A stretch of DNA of 64,000 nucleotides from Bradyrhizobium betae (GCF_008932115.1 NZ_CP044543.1:3416501-3480500), one strand, 5' to 3'. Counted from the first letter of the stretch, positions 22,487 to 33,443 are shown. The notes: generated from the letters alone by a model not told the origin. Program-made: numbers and translations.

Positions 22487-22808
22487 AGGAATTTCAACCT
22501 TCTGCTAAGGCAGTGTCCTAGCACGGAAATCCCGGGTTTGGCGAGGCTGGGAATCACCCCTGCAGGGGCCGCAAGGCCTCGATCGGGGCTTTGGGTCGCC
22601 GGCATCAGGCTCGGTCGGCCGCCAAAGCGAGGCGGGCGGAGCCGGGCGGCTCTGTGCTCCGCGTGCACCAGCATGGAGGAAATCATCGCGTGAGACGCTG
22701 AGCGCATTGCCCGCATGGACAACCTGTTACCCCTCGGCGGCGTCTTGCGACGTCGCGTGCCCGACTTGCTGGCAGGCGCTGCAATGCTTCTGCTTGAGGG
22801 TCGCGACA

Positions 22809-25800
22809 TTGAGGCCTACCGGACTGCCGCTGCGCTTCGCGCTGCTCGCCACCACGCTCGGTCTCGCCTGCCAGGCAAACGCAGCCACGCTGTTGGTGAC
22901 GAGCACGGCCGATAGCGGCGCCGGGAGCCTGCGGGCGGCGATTACCAGCGCTGGCAATGGCGACATCATCATGTTCCAGACCGGCGGCACCATCACGCTT
23001 GCGAGCGAGCTGCCTGTCATCGCCAGGAATCTGACCATCGACGGCAACGGCAACAACCCCGTCATCAGCGGCGGCGGGATCTATCGTCCATTCTTCATCG
23101 GCGATGCCGGGACGACCGGCTCGACCTATTCGGTCACGATCGCGAATCTTTCCATCGCCAACGCGGCGGCGCAGGGCGGCCTCGGCAATGACGGCGGGGG
23201 CGGCGGCGCCGGTCTCGGCGGCGCGGTGTTCGTCTCGAGCAACGGTGCGCTGACGCTCAGCAATGTGGGCCTGAGCAACAACCAGGCGAGCGGGGGTGCG
23301 GGCGGCGCCTTCACCAACAACCTCGCCGGTGGTGGTGGCGGCATGGGAGGAAATGGCGGAAGCAGCCCAAGCTCCGCGGGCAATGGCGGTGGCGGGCTGG
23401 CCGTAGGCAGCAACAGCGTGAGCGGTCTTGGGACCAACGGTGGCGGCGCCAACGGCGGTATCGGCACAGCCCCCAGCGGCGGCACCGGGGCCAACGGAGG
23501 GTTCGGTGGCGGCGGCGGCGGTAGCGAGAACAGTCTTACGTCAAGCAACGCGCAGGGTGGCAACGGAGGGTTCGGCGGTGGTGGTGGCGGCGGCGCCAAC
23601 TTCCTCATTGGTCAAGGTATCGGCGGCGCAGGCGGGTATGGTGGCGGCGGCGGCGGCGCATTCAGCGGAACCAGCGCCGCCGGTGGCAATGGCGGTTTCG
23701 GTGGCGGCGGCGCCGCCGCTTACTCGACGACGCGCACCGGCGGTGCCGGTGGCTTCGGCGCTGGGGCCGCGAATGTCAGCCTGCTCGTCGCGGGCGGTGC
23801 GGGCGGCGGCGGCGGGCTCGGCGCCGGTGGCGCGGTCTATGTCCAGGCGGGCGGCACCGTCACGGTCACCGGTTCGTTGACCGTCAATGGCAACGGCGTT
23901 GCCGGCGGTGGTGGTGGCGGCGGCTACGGCGATCCCGGCAGCGCCTTCGGCTCCGGCATCTTCTTCCAGGGCACCGGCGGCACCCCGACCACACTCGCCT
24001 TTGGCGCCGGCAGCCAGTCGATTGCGAACGGAATTGCCGACTACATCGGCTCGGGCGGCACCAATCCCGGCGGCGGCACCAACGCCGCGGACCAGGGCGG
24101 CAGCGTCGCGCTCACCAAGAGCGGCGGCGGCACTCTCATCCTTGCCGGTCCCAACACCTATAGCGGTGGCACCACCATCAACGAGGGCACGACGCTCGTC
24201 GTCGGCAATTCCGGCGCGCTCGGCAGCGGCGCGCTGACGCTCAACGGCGGCGTCACCGGCGTCACCGTGAACTTCAACGGCAGCTTCACTATCGCCAACG
24301 ACATCATGGCAACAGGCGATCCGACCTACAACGTTCTCACCGGCAACACCGCCAACCTGAGCGGCGTGCTGTCGGGGTCGGGCGATGTCGTCGTCAACAA
24401 CCAGAGCGGCTATGCCGGAACGCTCGTTCTCTCGGGCCTGAACAGCTATACCGGCCCGACAATGGTCGAAGCCGGCATGCTGCAGGCCGGCTCGACCAGC
24501 GCCTTCGGCAACAATTCCGCAATGACGGTCTTGGGCGGCGCGGTGCTCGACCTCGGCGGATTTTCCAACGCCGTGGGATCGCTGGCCGGCGCCGGCACCG
24601 TGACCAACAGCGGCGGCGCTGCCGTCCTGACTGCCGGCGGGGACAACAGCTCGACGGTGTTCTCCGGCACGATCCAGGACGGCACGGGAGCGATGGCGCT
24701 GACCAAGACCGGCAGCGGCCTGCTGGTGCTCACCGGTGTCAACACCTACAGCGGGGCCACCGCTGTCGGCGGCGGCGAGCTGCGGGTGAATGGCTCGATT
24801 GCGTCGTCGAGCCTGACTACGGTCGGCAGCGGTGCCATCCTCAGCGGCAGCGGCACGCTCGGCAATACGCTGATCCAGGGCGGCGCGCTCTTCGCGCCCG
24901 GCTCGGGGACGCCGGGCAGCGCAACGACGATCGTCGGCAATCTCGCCTTCCAGTCGGGAGCGGTCTATCTGGTGCAACTCAATCCGGCCGCTACGACCGG
25001 CGCCATCGTCACCGGCGCTGCGACGCTCGCGGGCAGCGTGACCGCAGCGTTTGCGTCCGGAACGTATCTCACCCGCAGCTATTCGATCCTGCATGCTGGG
25101 TCGATCAGCGGCAATTTTACCGCCTTCTCCACTGTCGCCCTGCCGGCCGGATTCAGCGCCGGCTTGCGGACCACGGCAACCGACGTGCTGATCGACCTGA
25201 CGGCGCAGCTCGGTGCGCTCTCCCCCGGCGGGTTGAACCGCAATCAGCGAAACGTCGCCGATGCGCTCAACGGTTTCTTCAACGGCGGCGGAACGCTGCC
25301 GCCCGGCTTCGTCGCACTGTTCGGGCTGACCGGCACGCCGCTGGCGGGCGGGCTGACCCAGCTCTCCGGCGAAACCGCGGCCGGCGCGCAGCAGGCGACC
25401 TTCGATGCCATGGACCAGTTTCTCGGCGTGCTCACCGATCCCTTTGTCGACGGGCGCGGTTCGCGCGGCGCGGACGCCGATGGTGCGATGGGCTATGCCG
25501 CCGCTTCTGGCAAGCGCCGCGGCGCCGAGCGCGAGGCCTACGGCATGATGACCAAGGCGCCGTCGCGCGCGAGCTTCGATTCACGCTGGAGCGTTTGGGC
25601 CGCGGGCTTTGGCGGGTCGCAGACGACCGACGGCAATGCGGTGACCGGCTCCAATACCGCCACCAGTCGCATGGCCGGCACAGCCGTCGGTGCGGATGTG
25701 TGGCTGTCGCCGCGCACGGTCGCCGGTTTCGCGCTGGCCGGCGGCGGAACGAGCTTCAACGTCGCCGCTGGCGGCAGCGGTCGCTCCGACCTGTTCCAGG

Positions 25801-26420
25801 CCGGCGCTTTCGTGCGGCATACCGCCGGGTCGGCCTATGTCACCGCGGCGCTCGCCTATGGCTGGCAGGACGTCACCACCGACCGCACCGTTACCGTGGG
25901 CGGCAGCGAGCGGCTGCGGGCACAATTCGATTCCAATGCCTTTTCCGCACGCGCCGAGGCCGGCTACCGTTTCGCGACGCGATGGCTCGGCGTCACGCCT
26001 TATGCCGCGGCACAGGTGACCGCGTTCGATCTGCCCGTCTATGCTGAGCAGGCGTTGGCCGGCTCCGGCACCTTTGCATTGAGCTACGCGGCGGAGACGG
26101 CGACTGCGACGCGCAGCGAGATCGGCCTGCGTACCGACAAGTCGCTCCTGATCGATCAGGCGGTGCTGACCGTCCGCGGCCGAGCGGCGTGGGCGCACGA
26201 ATACGGCGTCGATCGCAGCATCGTCGCGACCTTCCAGACCTTGCCCGGCGCAAGCTTCGTCGTCGGCGGCGCATCGCCCGGTCCCGACGCCGCGCTGACC
26301 AGCGCCTCCGCCGAGATCGCGTGGCGCAATGGTGTCTCGATCTCGGCGTCGTTCGAAGGGGCGTTCTCGGACGTCGTCAGCAGCTACGCCGGCAAAGGCA
26401 GCGTCCGCTATGCGTGGTAA
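22809..26420 (+). CDS. Gly-rich autotransporter (type Va secretion) with PATR repeats
   Basis: 1203 aa from a TTG at 22809, chosen because GAGGG lies eight bases upstream and it gives a clean signal peptide (LPLRFALLATTLGLACQANA). A TTG at 22707 would add 34 Cys-rich residues. After a beta-helix-like start (LLVTSTADSGAGSLRAAI) comes a long Gly/Asn/Ala-rich region (about 120-390 of the mature numbering, many GGNGGFGGGGG runs). At least three autotransporter-associated beta-strand repeats follow, such as LTKSGGGTLILAGPNTYSGG and LTKTGSGLLVLTGVNTYSGA. The C-terminal beta-barrel (from about SRWSVWAAGFGG) ends in the aromatic VRYAW. It probably puts a large passenger on the surface. It stands opposite to the flanking proA and proB, suggesting insertion. 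Confidence 0.88.
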   Translation: MRPTGLPLRFALLATTLGLACQANAATLLVTSTADSGAGSLRAAITSAGNGDIIMFQTGGTITLASELPVIARNLTIDGNGNNPVISGGGIYRPFFIGDAGTTGSTYSVTIANLSIANAAAQGGLGNDGGGGGAGLGGAVFVSSNGALTLSNVGLSNNQASGGAGGAFTNNLAGGGGGMGGNGGSSPSSAGNGGGGLAVGSNSVSGLGTNGGGANGGIGTAPSGGTGANGGFGGGGGGSENSLTSSNAQGGNGGFGGGGGGGANFLIGQGIGGAGGYGGGGGGAFSGTSAAGGNGGFGGGGAAAYSTTRTGGAGGFGAGAANVSLLVAGGAGGGGGLGAGGAVYVQAGGTVTVTGSLTVNGNGVAGGGGGGGYGDPGSAFGSGIFFQGTGGTPTTLAFGAGSQSIANGIADYIGSGGTNPGGGTNAADQGGSVALTKSGGGTLILAGPNTYSGGTTINEGTTLVVGNSGALGSGALTLNGGVTGVTVNFNGSFTIANDIMATGDPTYNVLTGNTANLSGVLSGSGDVVVNNQSGYAGTLVLSGLNSYTGPTMVEAGMLQAGSTSAFGNNSAMTVLGGAVLDLGGFSNAVGSLAGAGTVTNSGGAAVLTAGGDNSSTVFSGTIQDGTGAMALTKTGSGLLVLTGVNTYSGATAVGGGELRVNGSIASSSLTTVGSGAILSGSGTLGNTLIQGGALFAPGSGTPGSATTIVGNLAFQSGAVYLVQLNPAATTGAIVTGAATLAGSVTAAFASGTYLTRSYSILHAGSISGNFTAFSTVALPAGFSAGLRTTATDVLIDLTAQLGALSPGGLNRNQRNVADALNGFFNGGGTLPPGFVALFGLTGTPLAGGLTQLSGETAAGAQQATFDAMDQFLGVLTDPFVDGRGSRGADADGAMGYAAASGKRRGAEREAYGMMTKAPSRASFDSRWSVWAAGFGGSQTTDGNAVTGSNTATSRMAGTAVGADVWLSPRTVAGFALAGGGTSFNVAAGGSGRSDLFQAGAFVRHTAGSAYVTAALAYGWQDVTTDRTVTVGGSERLRAQFDSNAFSARAEAGYRFATRWLGVTPYAAAQVTAFDLPVYAEQALAGSGTFALSYAAETATATRSEIGLRTDKSLLIDQAVLTVRGRAAWAHEYGVDRSIVATFQTLPGASFVVGGASPGPDAALTSASAEIAWRNGVSISASFEGAFSDVVSSYAGKGSVRYAW

Positions 26421-26451
26421 GCCATGATCGTCAGATGGGATCGGTCGGGTT

Positions 26452-27573
26452 CTACCCGCCCATCACCAGATCGTCGCGGTGGATCATCTCCGAGCGGCCG
26501 CTGATGCCGAGGATCGCCATCACGTCCGGGGAGGAGCGGCCCTTGATCCGCTCGGCATCGTCGGCGTCGTAGGCGATCAGGCCGCGGCCGACCTCGCTGG
26601 TGTCGGGGCCGCGCACGATCACGGCGTCGCCGCGGGCGAACTGGCCCTCGACCTTGATCACGCCGGCCGGCAGCAGGCTGGCGCCGGCCCGCAGGGCCGC
26701 GACCGCGCCGGCGTCGATGGTCAGCGTGCCCTTCGGCTCCAGCGAGCCCGCGATCCAGCGCTTTCGCGAGGTGACGGGATTGGCCGGCGTCAGGAACCAG
26801 GTGCAGCGGCCGCCATCGGCGATCGCCTGCAGGGGATGCTCGATCTTGCCGGAGGCGATCAGCATATGCGTGCCGCCCGTGGTGGCGATCTTGGCCGCCT
26901 CGACCTTGGTGCGCATGCCGCCGCGCGACAGCTCGGACTCGGCGTCGCCTGCTACCGCCTCGATCTCTGAGGAGATACTCTCGACCACCGGAATGAGTTT
27001 TGCGTTCGGATTGTTCTTCGGCGGCGCGTCGTAGAGCCCGTCGATGTCGGACAGCAGCACCAGCAGGTCCGCGCTGGCCATGGTGGCGACGCGCGCGGCG
27101 AGGCGGTCGTTGTCGCCGTAGCGGATCTCGTTGGTGGCGACCGTGTCGTTCTCGTTGATCACGGGGATCGCGCGCCACTCCAGCAGCTTGCCGATGGTGG
27201 AGCGGGCATTGAGATAGCGGCGGCGCTCCTCGGTATCCTGGAGCGTGACCAGGATCTGGCCGGCGCCGATGCCATGCGCGCCCAGCACCTCCGACCATAT
27301 CCGCGCCAGCGCGATCTGGCCGACGGCGGCGGCGGCCTGGCTCTCCTCCAGCTTCAGCGGGCCGCGCGGCAGCTTGAGCCGGCTGCGGCCGAGCGCGATC
27401 GAACCGGAGGAGACGACGAGCACGTCGCGGCCCTCGCGGTGCAGCTTGGCCATGTCGTCGGCGAGTGCGGCGAGCCAGGACGCCCGCACCTCGCCCTTGT
27501 CGGAATCGACCAGCAGTGCGGAGCCGACCTTGACGACGATGCGGCGGAATTGGCTGAGTTCGGGGCTGGTCAT
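26452..27573 (-). CDS. proB: Glutamate 5-kinase
   Basis: 373 aa from the ATG at 27573 (the longer frame adds 36 Pro/Ser-rich residues). First step of proline synthesis. N-terminal amino acid kinase domain ([50 protein letters not shown]) and C-terminal PUA domain (about 280-365). The full length with PUA matches feedback-inhibited ProB. Separated from proA by about 4 kb, including the autotransporter. Confidence 0.95.
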   Translation of the reverse strand: MTSPELSQFRRIVVKVGSALLVDSDKGEVRASWLAALADDMAKLHREGRDVLVVSSGSIALGRSRLKLPRGPLKLEESQAAAAVGQIALARIWSEVLGAHGIGAGQILVTLQDTEERRRYLNARSTIGKLLEWRAIPVINENDTVATNEIRYGDNDRLAARVATMASADLLVLLSDIDGLYDAPPKNNPNAKLIPVVESISSEIEAVAGDAESELSRGGMRTKVEAAKIATTGGTHMLIASGKIEHPLQAIADGGRCTWFLTPANPVTSRKRWIAGSLEPKGTLTIDAGAVAALRAGASLLPAGVIKVEGQFARGDAVIVRGPDTSEVGRGLIAYDADDAERIKGRSSPDVMAILGISGRSEMIHRDDLVMGG

Positions 27574-27766
27574 GGCTGTATGTGTTGGCGCGTGTGACGA
27601 ATGGCTCTGCACGGAAAGCGGCGGAGCGACAGGCGGCGCCGGTTCAGGCCTGCTTTTGCAGCAGGACGATGGCCGGCGCAAGGCGGCCGGAATGGTAAAC
27701 GCCTTGTCTTGAGCGCCCCGCCGGTTCTAATGCCTGCAACCAAAAAATGGGGCTGGAGAGGAAAGA

Positions 27767-28732
27767 ATGGATCGCCGCAAATTCATGGCCGGATGTCTGG
27801 GGCTGCCGCTGCTCGGGCAGGCGGGAGGGGTAGAGGCGCAGGCCGGGCTGACGAAGATCATCTTCCCGTTCGCGGCGGGGGCGGGCGGCGACACGCTGTG
27901 CCGGCTGATCGCGCAGGAGATGGCCCCGGTGCTGCAGCGGACCATCGTGGTCGAAAACCGCACCGGCGGCGACGGCCTGATCGGCATCAAGGCGGTGAAG
28001 GGCGCAAGCCCCGACGGCAGCATGGTGCTGGTGACGACGGGTCCGACCATGTACCTGCTGCCGATGGTGGAGACGGCGCCGAGCTTCGATACGGCCAAGG
28101 ACTTCATGCCGGTGTCGCTGCTGGCGCGGTTCGAGTTCGCCGTCGTGGTCGGTCCGGCGGTCGATGTCGCCGATTTCAAGTCCTTCGTGGCGTGGCTGAA
28201 GGCGCATCCCGACAAGACGTCGTTCGGCGTGCCGAGCAACGGCACCATTCCGCATTTCATGGGCTCCCGGCTCGAGAAGGATCTCGGCATTCCCCTGACC
28301 CGAGTGCCCTATCGCGGCAGCGCGCCGATCCTCAACGACCTCGTCGGTGGGCACTTGTCGTTCGGCATCGTGACATTGGCCGATGCGCTGCCGCAGCATC
28401 GTGCCAAGGGCGTGAAGATCATCGCGGCGAGCAGCGCGGAGCGTTCGCCGTTCGCGCCTGAAGTCCCGACGCTGAAGGAGAGCGGCATCGATCTGGTTGC
28501 CGACGGCTGGTACGGCATGTGGCTTCCCGCCGGCAGCCCGCCGGACTTCGCCGGCAAGCTCGGCGCCGCCGCGAGCGCCGCGCTCACCAGGCCCGAGGTG
28601 AAGGAGAAGCTCACCGCGATCGGCCTGATCCCGGTCGGCAGCAATGCGGAGGGGCTATCGAAGGAGCTCGCCGCGAACACGGCGTTCTGGCAGCCGATCG
28701 TGACGGCGACGGGATACAAGATCGAGAATTGA
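27767..28732 (+). CDS. Bug/TctC-family tripartite tricarboxylate transporter substrate-binding protein
   Basis: 321 aa exported binding protein. The N-terminus MDRRKFMAGCLGLPLLG has a twin-arginine-like pair before a hydrophobic stretch, ending near VEAQA. Bug landmarks are IIFPFAAGAGGDTLCR, IVVENRTGGDGLIGIKAV and VPYRGSAPILNDLVGG. A good ribosome-binding site (ggagaggaaag) precedes the ATG. No TctA/TctB membrane genes are adjacent, so it is an orphan, common for this expanded family. It is divergent from proB. Ligand unknown, probably a carboxylate. Confidence 0.9.
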   Translation: MDRRKFMAGCLGLPLLGQAGGVEAQAGLTKIIFPFAAGAGGDTLCRLIAQEMAPVLQRTIVVENRTGGDGLIGIKAVKGASPDGSMVLVTTGPTMYLLPMVETAPSFDTAKDFMPVSLLARFEFAVVVGPAVDVADFKSFVAWLKAHPDKTSFGVPSNGTIPHFMGSRLEKDLGIPLTRVPYRGSAPILNDLVGGHLSFGIVTLADALPQHRAKGVKIIAASSAERSPFAPEVPTLKESGIDLVADGWYGMWLPAGSPPDFAGKLGAAASAALTRPEVKEKLTAIGLIPVGSNAEGLSKELAANTAFWQPIVTATGYKIEN

Positions 28733-28734
28733 GT

Positions 28735-28908
28735 CTTCTCCTTCGCCCCGATTGCGGGGAGAGGGGCGGGGTGAGGGGGAGTCTCCGCAAACGCGGTGGA
28801 AGTCGGACTCGCGGAGAGTCCCCCTCACCCGCCGCGCTCCGGACGATACTTCGCATCGCTCGGCGCGCGTCGGCCTCTCCCCGCAAACGGGGAGAGGCGA
28901 AGAGCAAC
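28735..28908. repeat. Long imperfect palindromic repeat (about 170 bp)
   Basis: Outer arms share ccccg...cggggagagg words at both ends. The inner arms at 28771-28788 and 28811-28828 are an 18-bp inverted repeat with one mismatch (gtgagggggagtctccgc). It fills the spacer between two convergent genes and looks like a non-coding dispersed element. Confidence 0.65.
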
Positions 28909-30543
28909 TCACATCTTTGCGCGCTGTTCGATCCCCTCTTTGATCGATGCCAGTTCTTGCTCGTCCCAGATGCCGATCAAAATCCCGCCCTTCACCTGGA
29001 GCTGGTTGTCGGCATAAGCCGCGATCTTCTCGCGCGGCGTGGTAATGTGGCCGCTCGGATGCAGCGCCCAGTCGAACAGCTCCGCTTTCAACCGCGCGAT
29101 GATGCCGGCGCATTCCGGATCGTCGCCGCGATCCAGAAATTCGTCCGGATCGGTTTCGAGATCATACAGCATGGGACGGAAGCCGGAGGCGTGGATGTAT
29201 TTCCAGCGGCCGTCGAACACCATGAACAGGCGGCAGCGCTCGATCGGCGGGTTCAGCTTCAGCCGCACGTCCTGCATGGCATAGTCGTATTCGGAGAACG
29301 CGACCTTGCGCCAGTCGCCCGGTGTCGGGCCGCGCAGCAGCGGCAGCAGCGAACGGCCTTCGAGGATGTGGCCCGGCACCTTGCCGCCGAAATAATCGAC
29401 GAAGGTCGGCGCGAGGTCGATGGCCTCCACCAGCGCATCGCTGCGCGTGCCGCGCGTCGCATCGGCTTGGCTGGACGGATCGATGACGATCAGCGGAATC
29501 TTCGCCGACTGTTCGTGGAACAGGTCCTTCTCGCCCATCCAGTGATCACCGAGATAATCGCCATGATCGGACGTGAATACGATCATCGTGGTGTCCAGCA
29601 GGCCGCGCGCTTCCAGAAACGTCATCAGCACGCCCATCTGGTCGTCGATCTGGGTGATCAGGCCCATATAGGTCGGGATCACTTTCTCCCGGGCATCGTC
29701 ACGCGCCATGTTACGGGAGTAGCGCATGTCCATATAGGCGCCGAACACCGGATGCGGATTCTGCCGCTCGCGCTCGGAGCGGATCACCGGGATCATGTCT
29801 GATGTCGAGTACATGCTCGCATAGGGCTCTGGCGCGATGTAGGGCCAGTGCGGCTTGATGTAGGACAGATGCAGGCACCACGGCCTGCCGTCGGTCTCGG
29901 CCTCGCCGATGAAGTCCATCGCGCGGCGCGTCATGTAGGGCGTCTCGGAATGCTCGTCCGGCACGCGCGCGGCCTTGTCGGCGTGCACCAGCAGCCAGCC
30001 GTTGTGCAAGCTACCGTCGTCCGCTGCGCCCGAGTTCGCCCAATGCTCCCAGGGATTGGTGGCCTCATATCCCTGCTGTCGCAGATATTCGTCGTATTTC
30101 GGCCGCGGCCGTCCGGTTGGATGCAGGCCGTCGTCGCGCTCGTAAGGTTCGAACCCGCATTCGGCGACATGCACGCCGATCATCGATTCCGGCGGGATGC
30201 CGAGCGCCTTCATGCCTTCGAGGTCGGGCGCCATGTGGGTCTTGCCGACCAGCACGTTGCGCACGCCGATTTTCTTGAGATGATCGCCGAGCGTGGGCTC
30301 GCCGACGCGCAGCGGCCAGCCGTTCCAGTGCGAGCCGTGCGAGCGCATGTAGCGGCCGGTGTAGAACGACATCCGCGACGGCCCGCAGATCGGCGACTGC
30401 ACATAGGCCTTGCTGAACAGCACGCCGCGCCTCGCCATGGCGTCGATGTTCGGCGTCTTCAGGGTGGGATGGCCGGTGCAGCCGAGATAGTCATAACGAA
30501 GCTGGTCGCACATGATCCAGAGAACGTTCTTCGCGCGCGCCAT
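28909..30543 (-). CDS. Sulfatase-family hydrolase (arylsulfatase or phosphonate monoester hydrolase-like)
   Basis: 544 aa alkaline-phosphatase-fold enzyme. N-terminal metal Asp in NVLWIMCDQLRYDYLG; formylglycine site PICGPSRMSFYTGR (C-x-P-S-R type), so the active residue would be a Cys-derived formylglycine; later metal-binding FTSDHGDYLGDH and a C-terminal YDLETDPDEF segment. Closest pattern by memory is the rhizobial phosphonate monoester hydrolase/choline-sulfatase side of the family. No signal peptide is seen, so probably cytoplasmic. It lies next to a Bug binding protein on the opposite strand, so a shared pathway is unproven. Confidence 0.85.
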   Translation of the reverse strand: MARAKNVLWIMCDQLRYDYLGCTGHPTLKTPNIDAMARRGVLFSKAYVQSPICGPSRMSFYTGRYMRSHGSHWNGWPLRVGEPTLGDHLKKIGVRNVLVGKTHMAPDLEGMKALGIPPESMIGVHVAECGFEPYERDDGLHPTGRPRPKYDEYLRQQGYEATNPWEHWANSGAADDGSLHNGWLLVHADKAARVPDEHSETPYMTRRAMDFIGEAETDGRPWCLHLSYIKPHWPYIAPEPYASMYSTSDMIPVIRSERERQNPHPVFGAYMDMRYSRNMARDDAREKVIPTYMGLITQIDDQMGVLMTFLEARGLLDTTMIVFTSDHGDYLGDHWMGEKDLFHEQSAKIPLIVIDPSSQADATRGTRSDALVEAIDLAPTFVDYFGGKVPGHILEGRSLLPLLRGPTPGDWRKVAFSEYDYAMQDVRLKLNPPIERCRLFMVFDGRWKYIHASGFRPMLYDLETDPDEFLDRGDDPECAGIIARLKAELFDWALHPSGHITTPREKIAAYADNQLQVKGGILIGIWDEQELASIKEGIEQRAKM

Positions 30544-30642
30544 GCCCTGTCCCTGCCGTTTCTTGATCTTTCAATGCTGCGCTATCAGAGCCGCGATGAC
30601 AACATGCCAGTGACGCGCGTGCCCTCGGCCTCACACTCCGCT

Positions 30643-30769
30643 GTCGTCCCCGCGCACGCGGGGACCCATAACCACAGGGAGAGGTTTGGCGAAGACTGGT
30701 CACGCGGTACTGTGAGCAACCGCAACGGATAGATCACGCGGTATGGGTCCCTGCGTTCGCAGGGACGAC
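30643..30769. repeat. 127-bp nested palindromic element
   Basis: gtcgtcccc at the left end is inverted as agggacgac at the right end. Inside, gggacccata (30661-30670) is perfectly inverted at 30742-30751, and both ends fold as small hairpins (ccccgcgcacgcgggg; ccctgcgttcgcaggg). It fills the spacer between the sulfatase gene and obgE. No coding content; MITE-like. Confidence 0.65.
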
Positions 30770-30781
30770 CGCTGAGGGAGT

Positions 30782-31864
<1,083 letters not shown>

Positions 31865-31923
31865 TTACCCGTGAATCGGCCGAATTTCCGCGAATATCGG
31901 CCCTTGCTTAACCCGGGATGACG

Positions 31924-32403
31924 TCAGGCAGGCCGGCGCCGGATCAGGAATTTCTGCATCCCCTCCAGCACCAGCTCCTTGCGCTGGTTGAACACGGTGC
32001 TTTTGAGCGTCACCACGCCGGTCGTGCGTCCCGGCACCAGTTCGGTGACCTCGAGCGCGGGGTAGATGGTGTCGTCGGCGAACACGGGTTTAAGGAACCG
32101 GCTCGATTGCTCGAGGAAGCCGACCAGGGAATCCTCGACCATGAACGGAAACAGGCCGGCGCCGGGCGCGGTGTGGATCAGGGTCTGGAAGCCGTGGGCC
32201 AGCAGATGCGGCATGCCGCGGCTGCGGCAATATTCGACATCGTAGTGCACCGGATGGGTGTCGCCGCTCGCGGTCTGGAACGCTGCGAACACCGCCGGGG
32301 TCTGGGTGCGGCTCGGGATCACGAAGCGTTCGCCGACGACGAAATCCTCAAACCAGCGTTGCGCGGGGATCATGCGATGCTGGGCAGGGTCGAAGTCGGT
32401 CAT
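31924..32403 (-). CDS. MaoC-family hot-dog dehydratase
   Basis: 159 aa from the ATG at 32403 (GAAAGAG upstream); a longer open frame continues but overlaps the divergent transporter. The hot-dog hydratase domain includes FQTASGDTHPVHYDVEYCR, with the D-x-x-P-x-H catalytic Asp/His pair, and AHGFQTLIHT. The likely substrate is an enoyl-CoA or related acyl thioester, but specificity is open. Confidence 0.85.
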   Translation of the reverse strand: MTDFDPAQHRMIPAQRWFEDFVVGERFVIPSRTQTPAVFAAFQTASGDTHPVHYDVEYCRSRGMPHLLAHGFQTLIHTAPGAGLFPFMVEDSLVGFLEQSSRFLKPVFADDTIYPALEVTELVPGRTTGVVTLKSTVFNQRKELVLEGMQKFLIRRRPA

Positions 32404-32520
32404 GTCCATCTCTTTCGTTCGCAGGCGCCTATCGCTACCGCGACGCGAAGAGTGCGACAATCCGTTCAATTCGTCTTGCGTGGGCTTGTCGCGGGCGCCA
32501 GCACGATTAAAACGGCGCCA

Positions 32521-33435
32521 ATGCCCCTCTTCAAAAACCTCTCCGCCTATGACGAGCGCTCCGCGCGCCTTGCCGGCATTGCGCTGATGGTGCTGTCGAT
32601 CTTCATGTTCTCGTTCGGCGATGCCATGGGCAAGTTCCTGGTCGGGACTTATTCGGTGGGGCAGCTCTTGTTCCTGCGCGCCTGCGCGGCGCTGCTGCTG
32701 CTGCTGCCGATGATCTGGAAGCAGCGTCATCAGTTCCTGCATCTGGAGCGGCCGCGCCTGCAGCTGTTTCGCGTCGTGCTGTCGACGCTGGAAGTGGCGG
32801 CGTTCTTCCTCGCGACGGTCTATCTGCCGCTCGCCGACGTCATCACCTATTATCTCGCCGGCCCCATCTTCGTCACCGCGATGTCGGCGATTGTCCTGCG
32901 CGAGAAGGTCGGCTGGCGGCGCTGGACCGCGATCCTGATCGGCTTCTGCGGTGTGCTGATCGCGCTGCGGCCGTCGGCGCAGACCGTCAGCCTGCCGGCC
33001 CTGATCGCGCTCGGCGGCAGCCTGTCGTTTGCGACCTTGATGCTGATCACGCGCAGCCTGCGCAAGACGCCCGACATCGTGATGGCATCCTCGCAATTCG
33101 TCGGCACGTTCCTGCTCGGCGCCGTGCTGTCGGCCTTCAACTGGGTGCCGCCGACATCCGGCAGCCTCGTGATCTTCGCGATGGCCGGGCTCATTTCGGT
33201 CACCGCGCTGTTCTGCGTCAACCGCTCGCTGAAGCTGGCGCCGGCCAGCGTCGTGGTGCCCTATCAATATTCGATGATCGTCTGGGCCGTGATCTTCGGC
33301 TTCGTCGTGTTCGGCGACGTCCCGCAGGTCGCCACCATCGTCGGCGCCGCCATCATCATCGGCGCCGGGTTCTATATCTATCTGCGCGAGCGCGATCTGG
33401 GACGCCCGAGCGCGGACGTGAATCCGCCGGTGTAA
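32521..33435 (+). CDS. EamA/DMT-family transporter
   Basis: 304 aa from the ATG at 32521, the first good start for a membrane protein; the longer frame is a shadow. About ten hydrophobic helices in two EamA repeats (LAGIALMVLSIFMFSFGDAMGK; then LPALIALGGSLSFATLMLITR). It ends in a short basic tail. Likely inner-membrane metabolite exporter of unknown substrate. Divergent from the MaoC gene with 117 bases between starts. Confidence 0.85.
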   Translation: MPLFKNLSAYDERSARLAGIALMVLSIFMFSFGDAMGKFLVGTYSVGQLLFLRACAALLLLLPMIWKQRHQFLHLERPRLQLFRVVLSTLEVAAFFLATVYLPLADVITYYLAGPIFVTAMSAIVLREKVGWRRWTAILIGFCGVLIALRPSAQTVSLPALIALGGSLSFATLMLITRSLRKTPDIVMASSQFVGTFLLGAVLSAFNWVPPTSGSLVIFAMAGLISVTALFCVNRSLKLAPASVVVPYQYSMIVWAVIFGFVVFGDVPQVATIVGAAIIIGAGFYIYLRERDLGRPSADVNPPV

Positions 33436-33443
33436 ACGCCCCC

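Noticed and set aside
23130..24000. Gly-rich tract as a possible CRISPR or tandem DNA repeat
   Set aside because: The repetition is at the protein level (GGNGG-like) with irregular spacing; no constant repeat-spacer pattern.
23541..25094. 517-codon minus-strand open frame in the autotransporter
   Set aside because: Arises from the Gly-rich repeats read in reverse; no start signal.
31918..32520. N-terminal extension of the DMT transporter frame
   Set aside because: It lies antisense to the MaoC gene and has no membrane helix; the ATG at 32521 gives a standard EamA protein.
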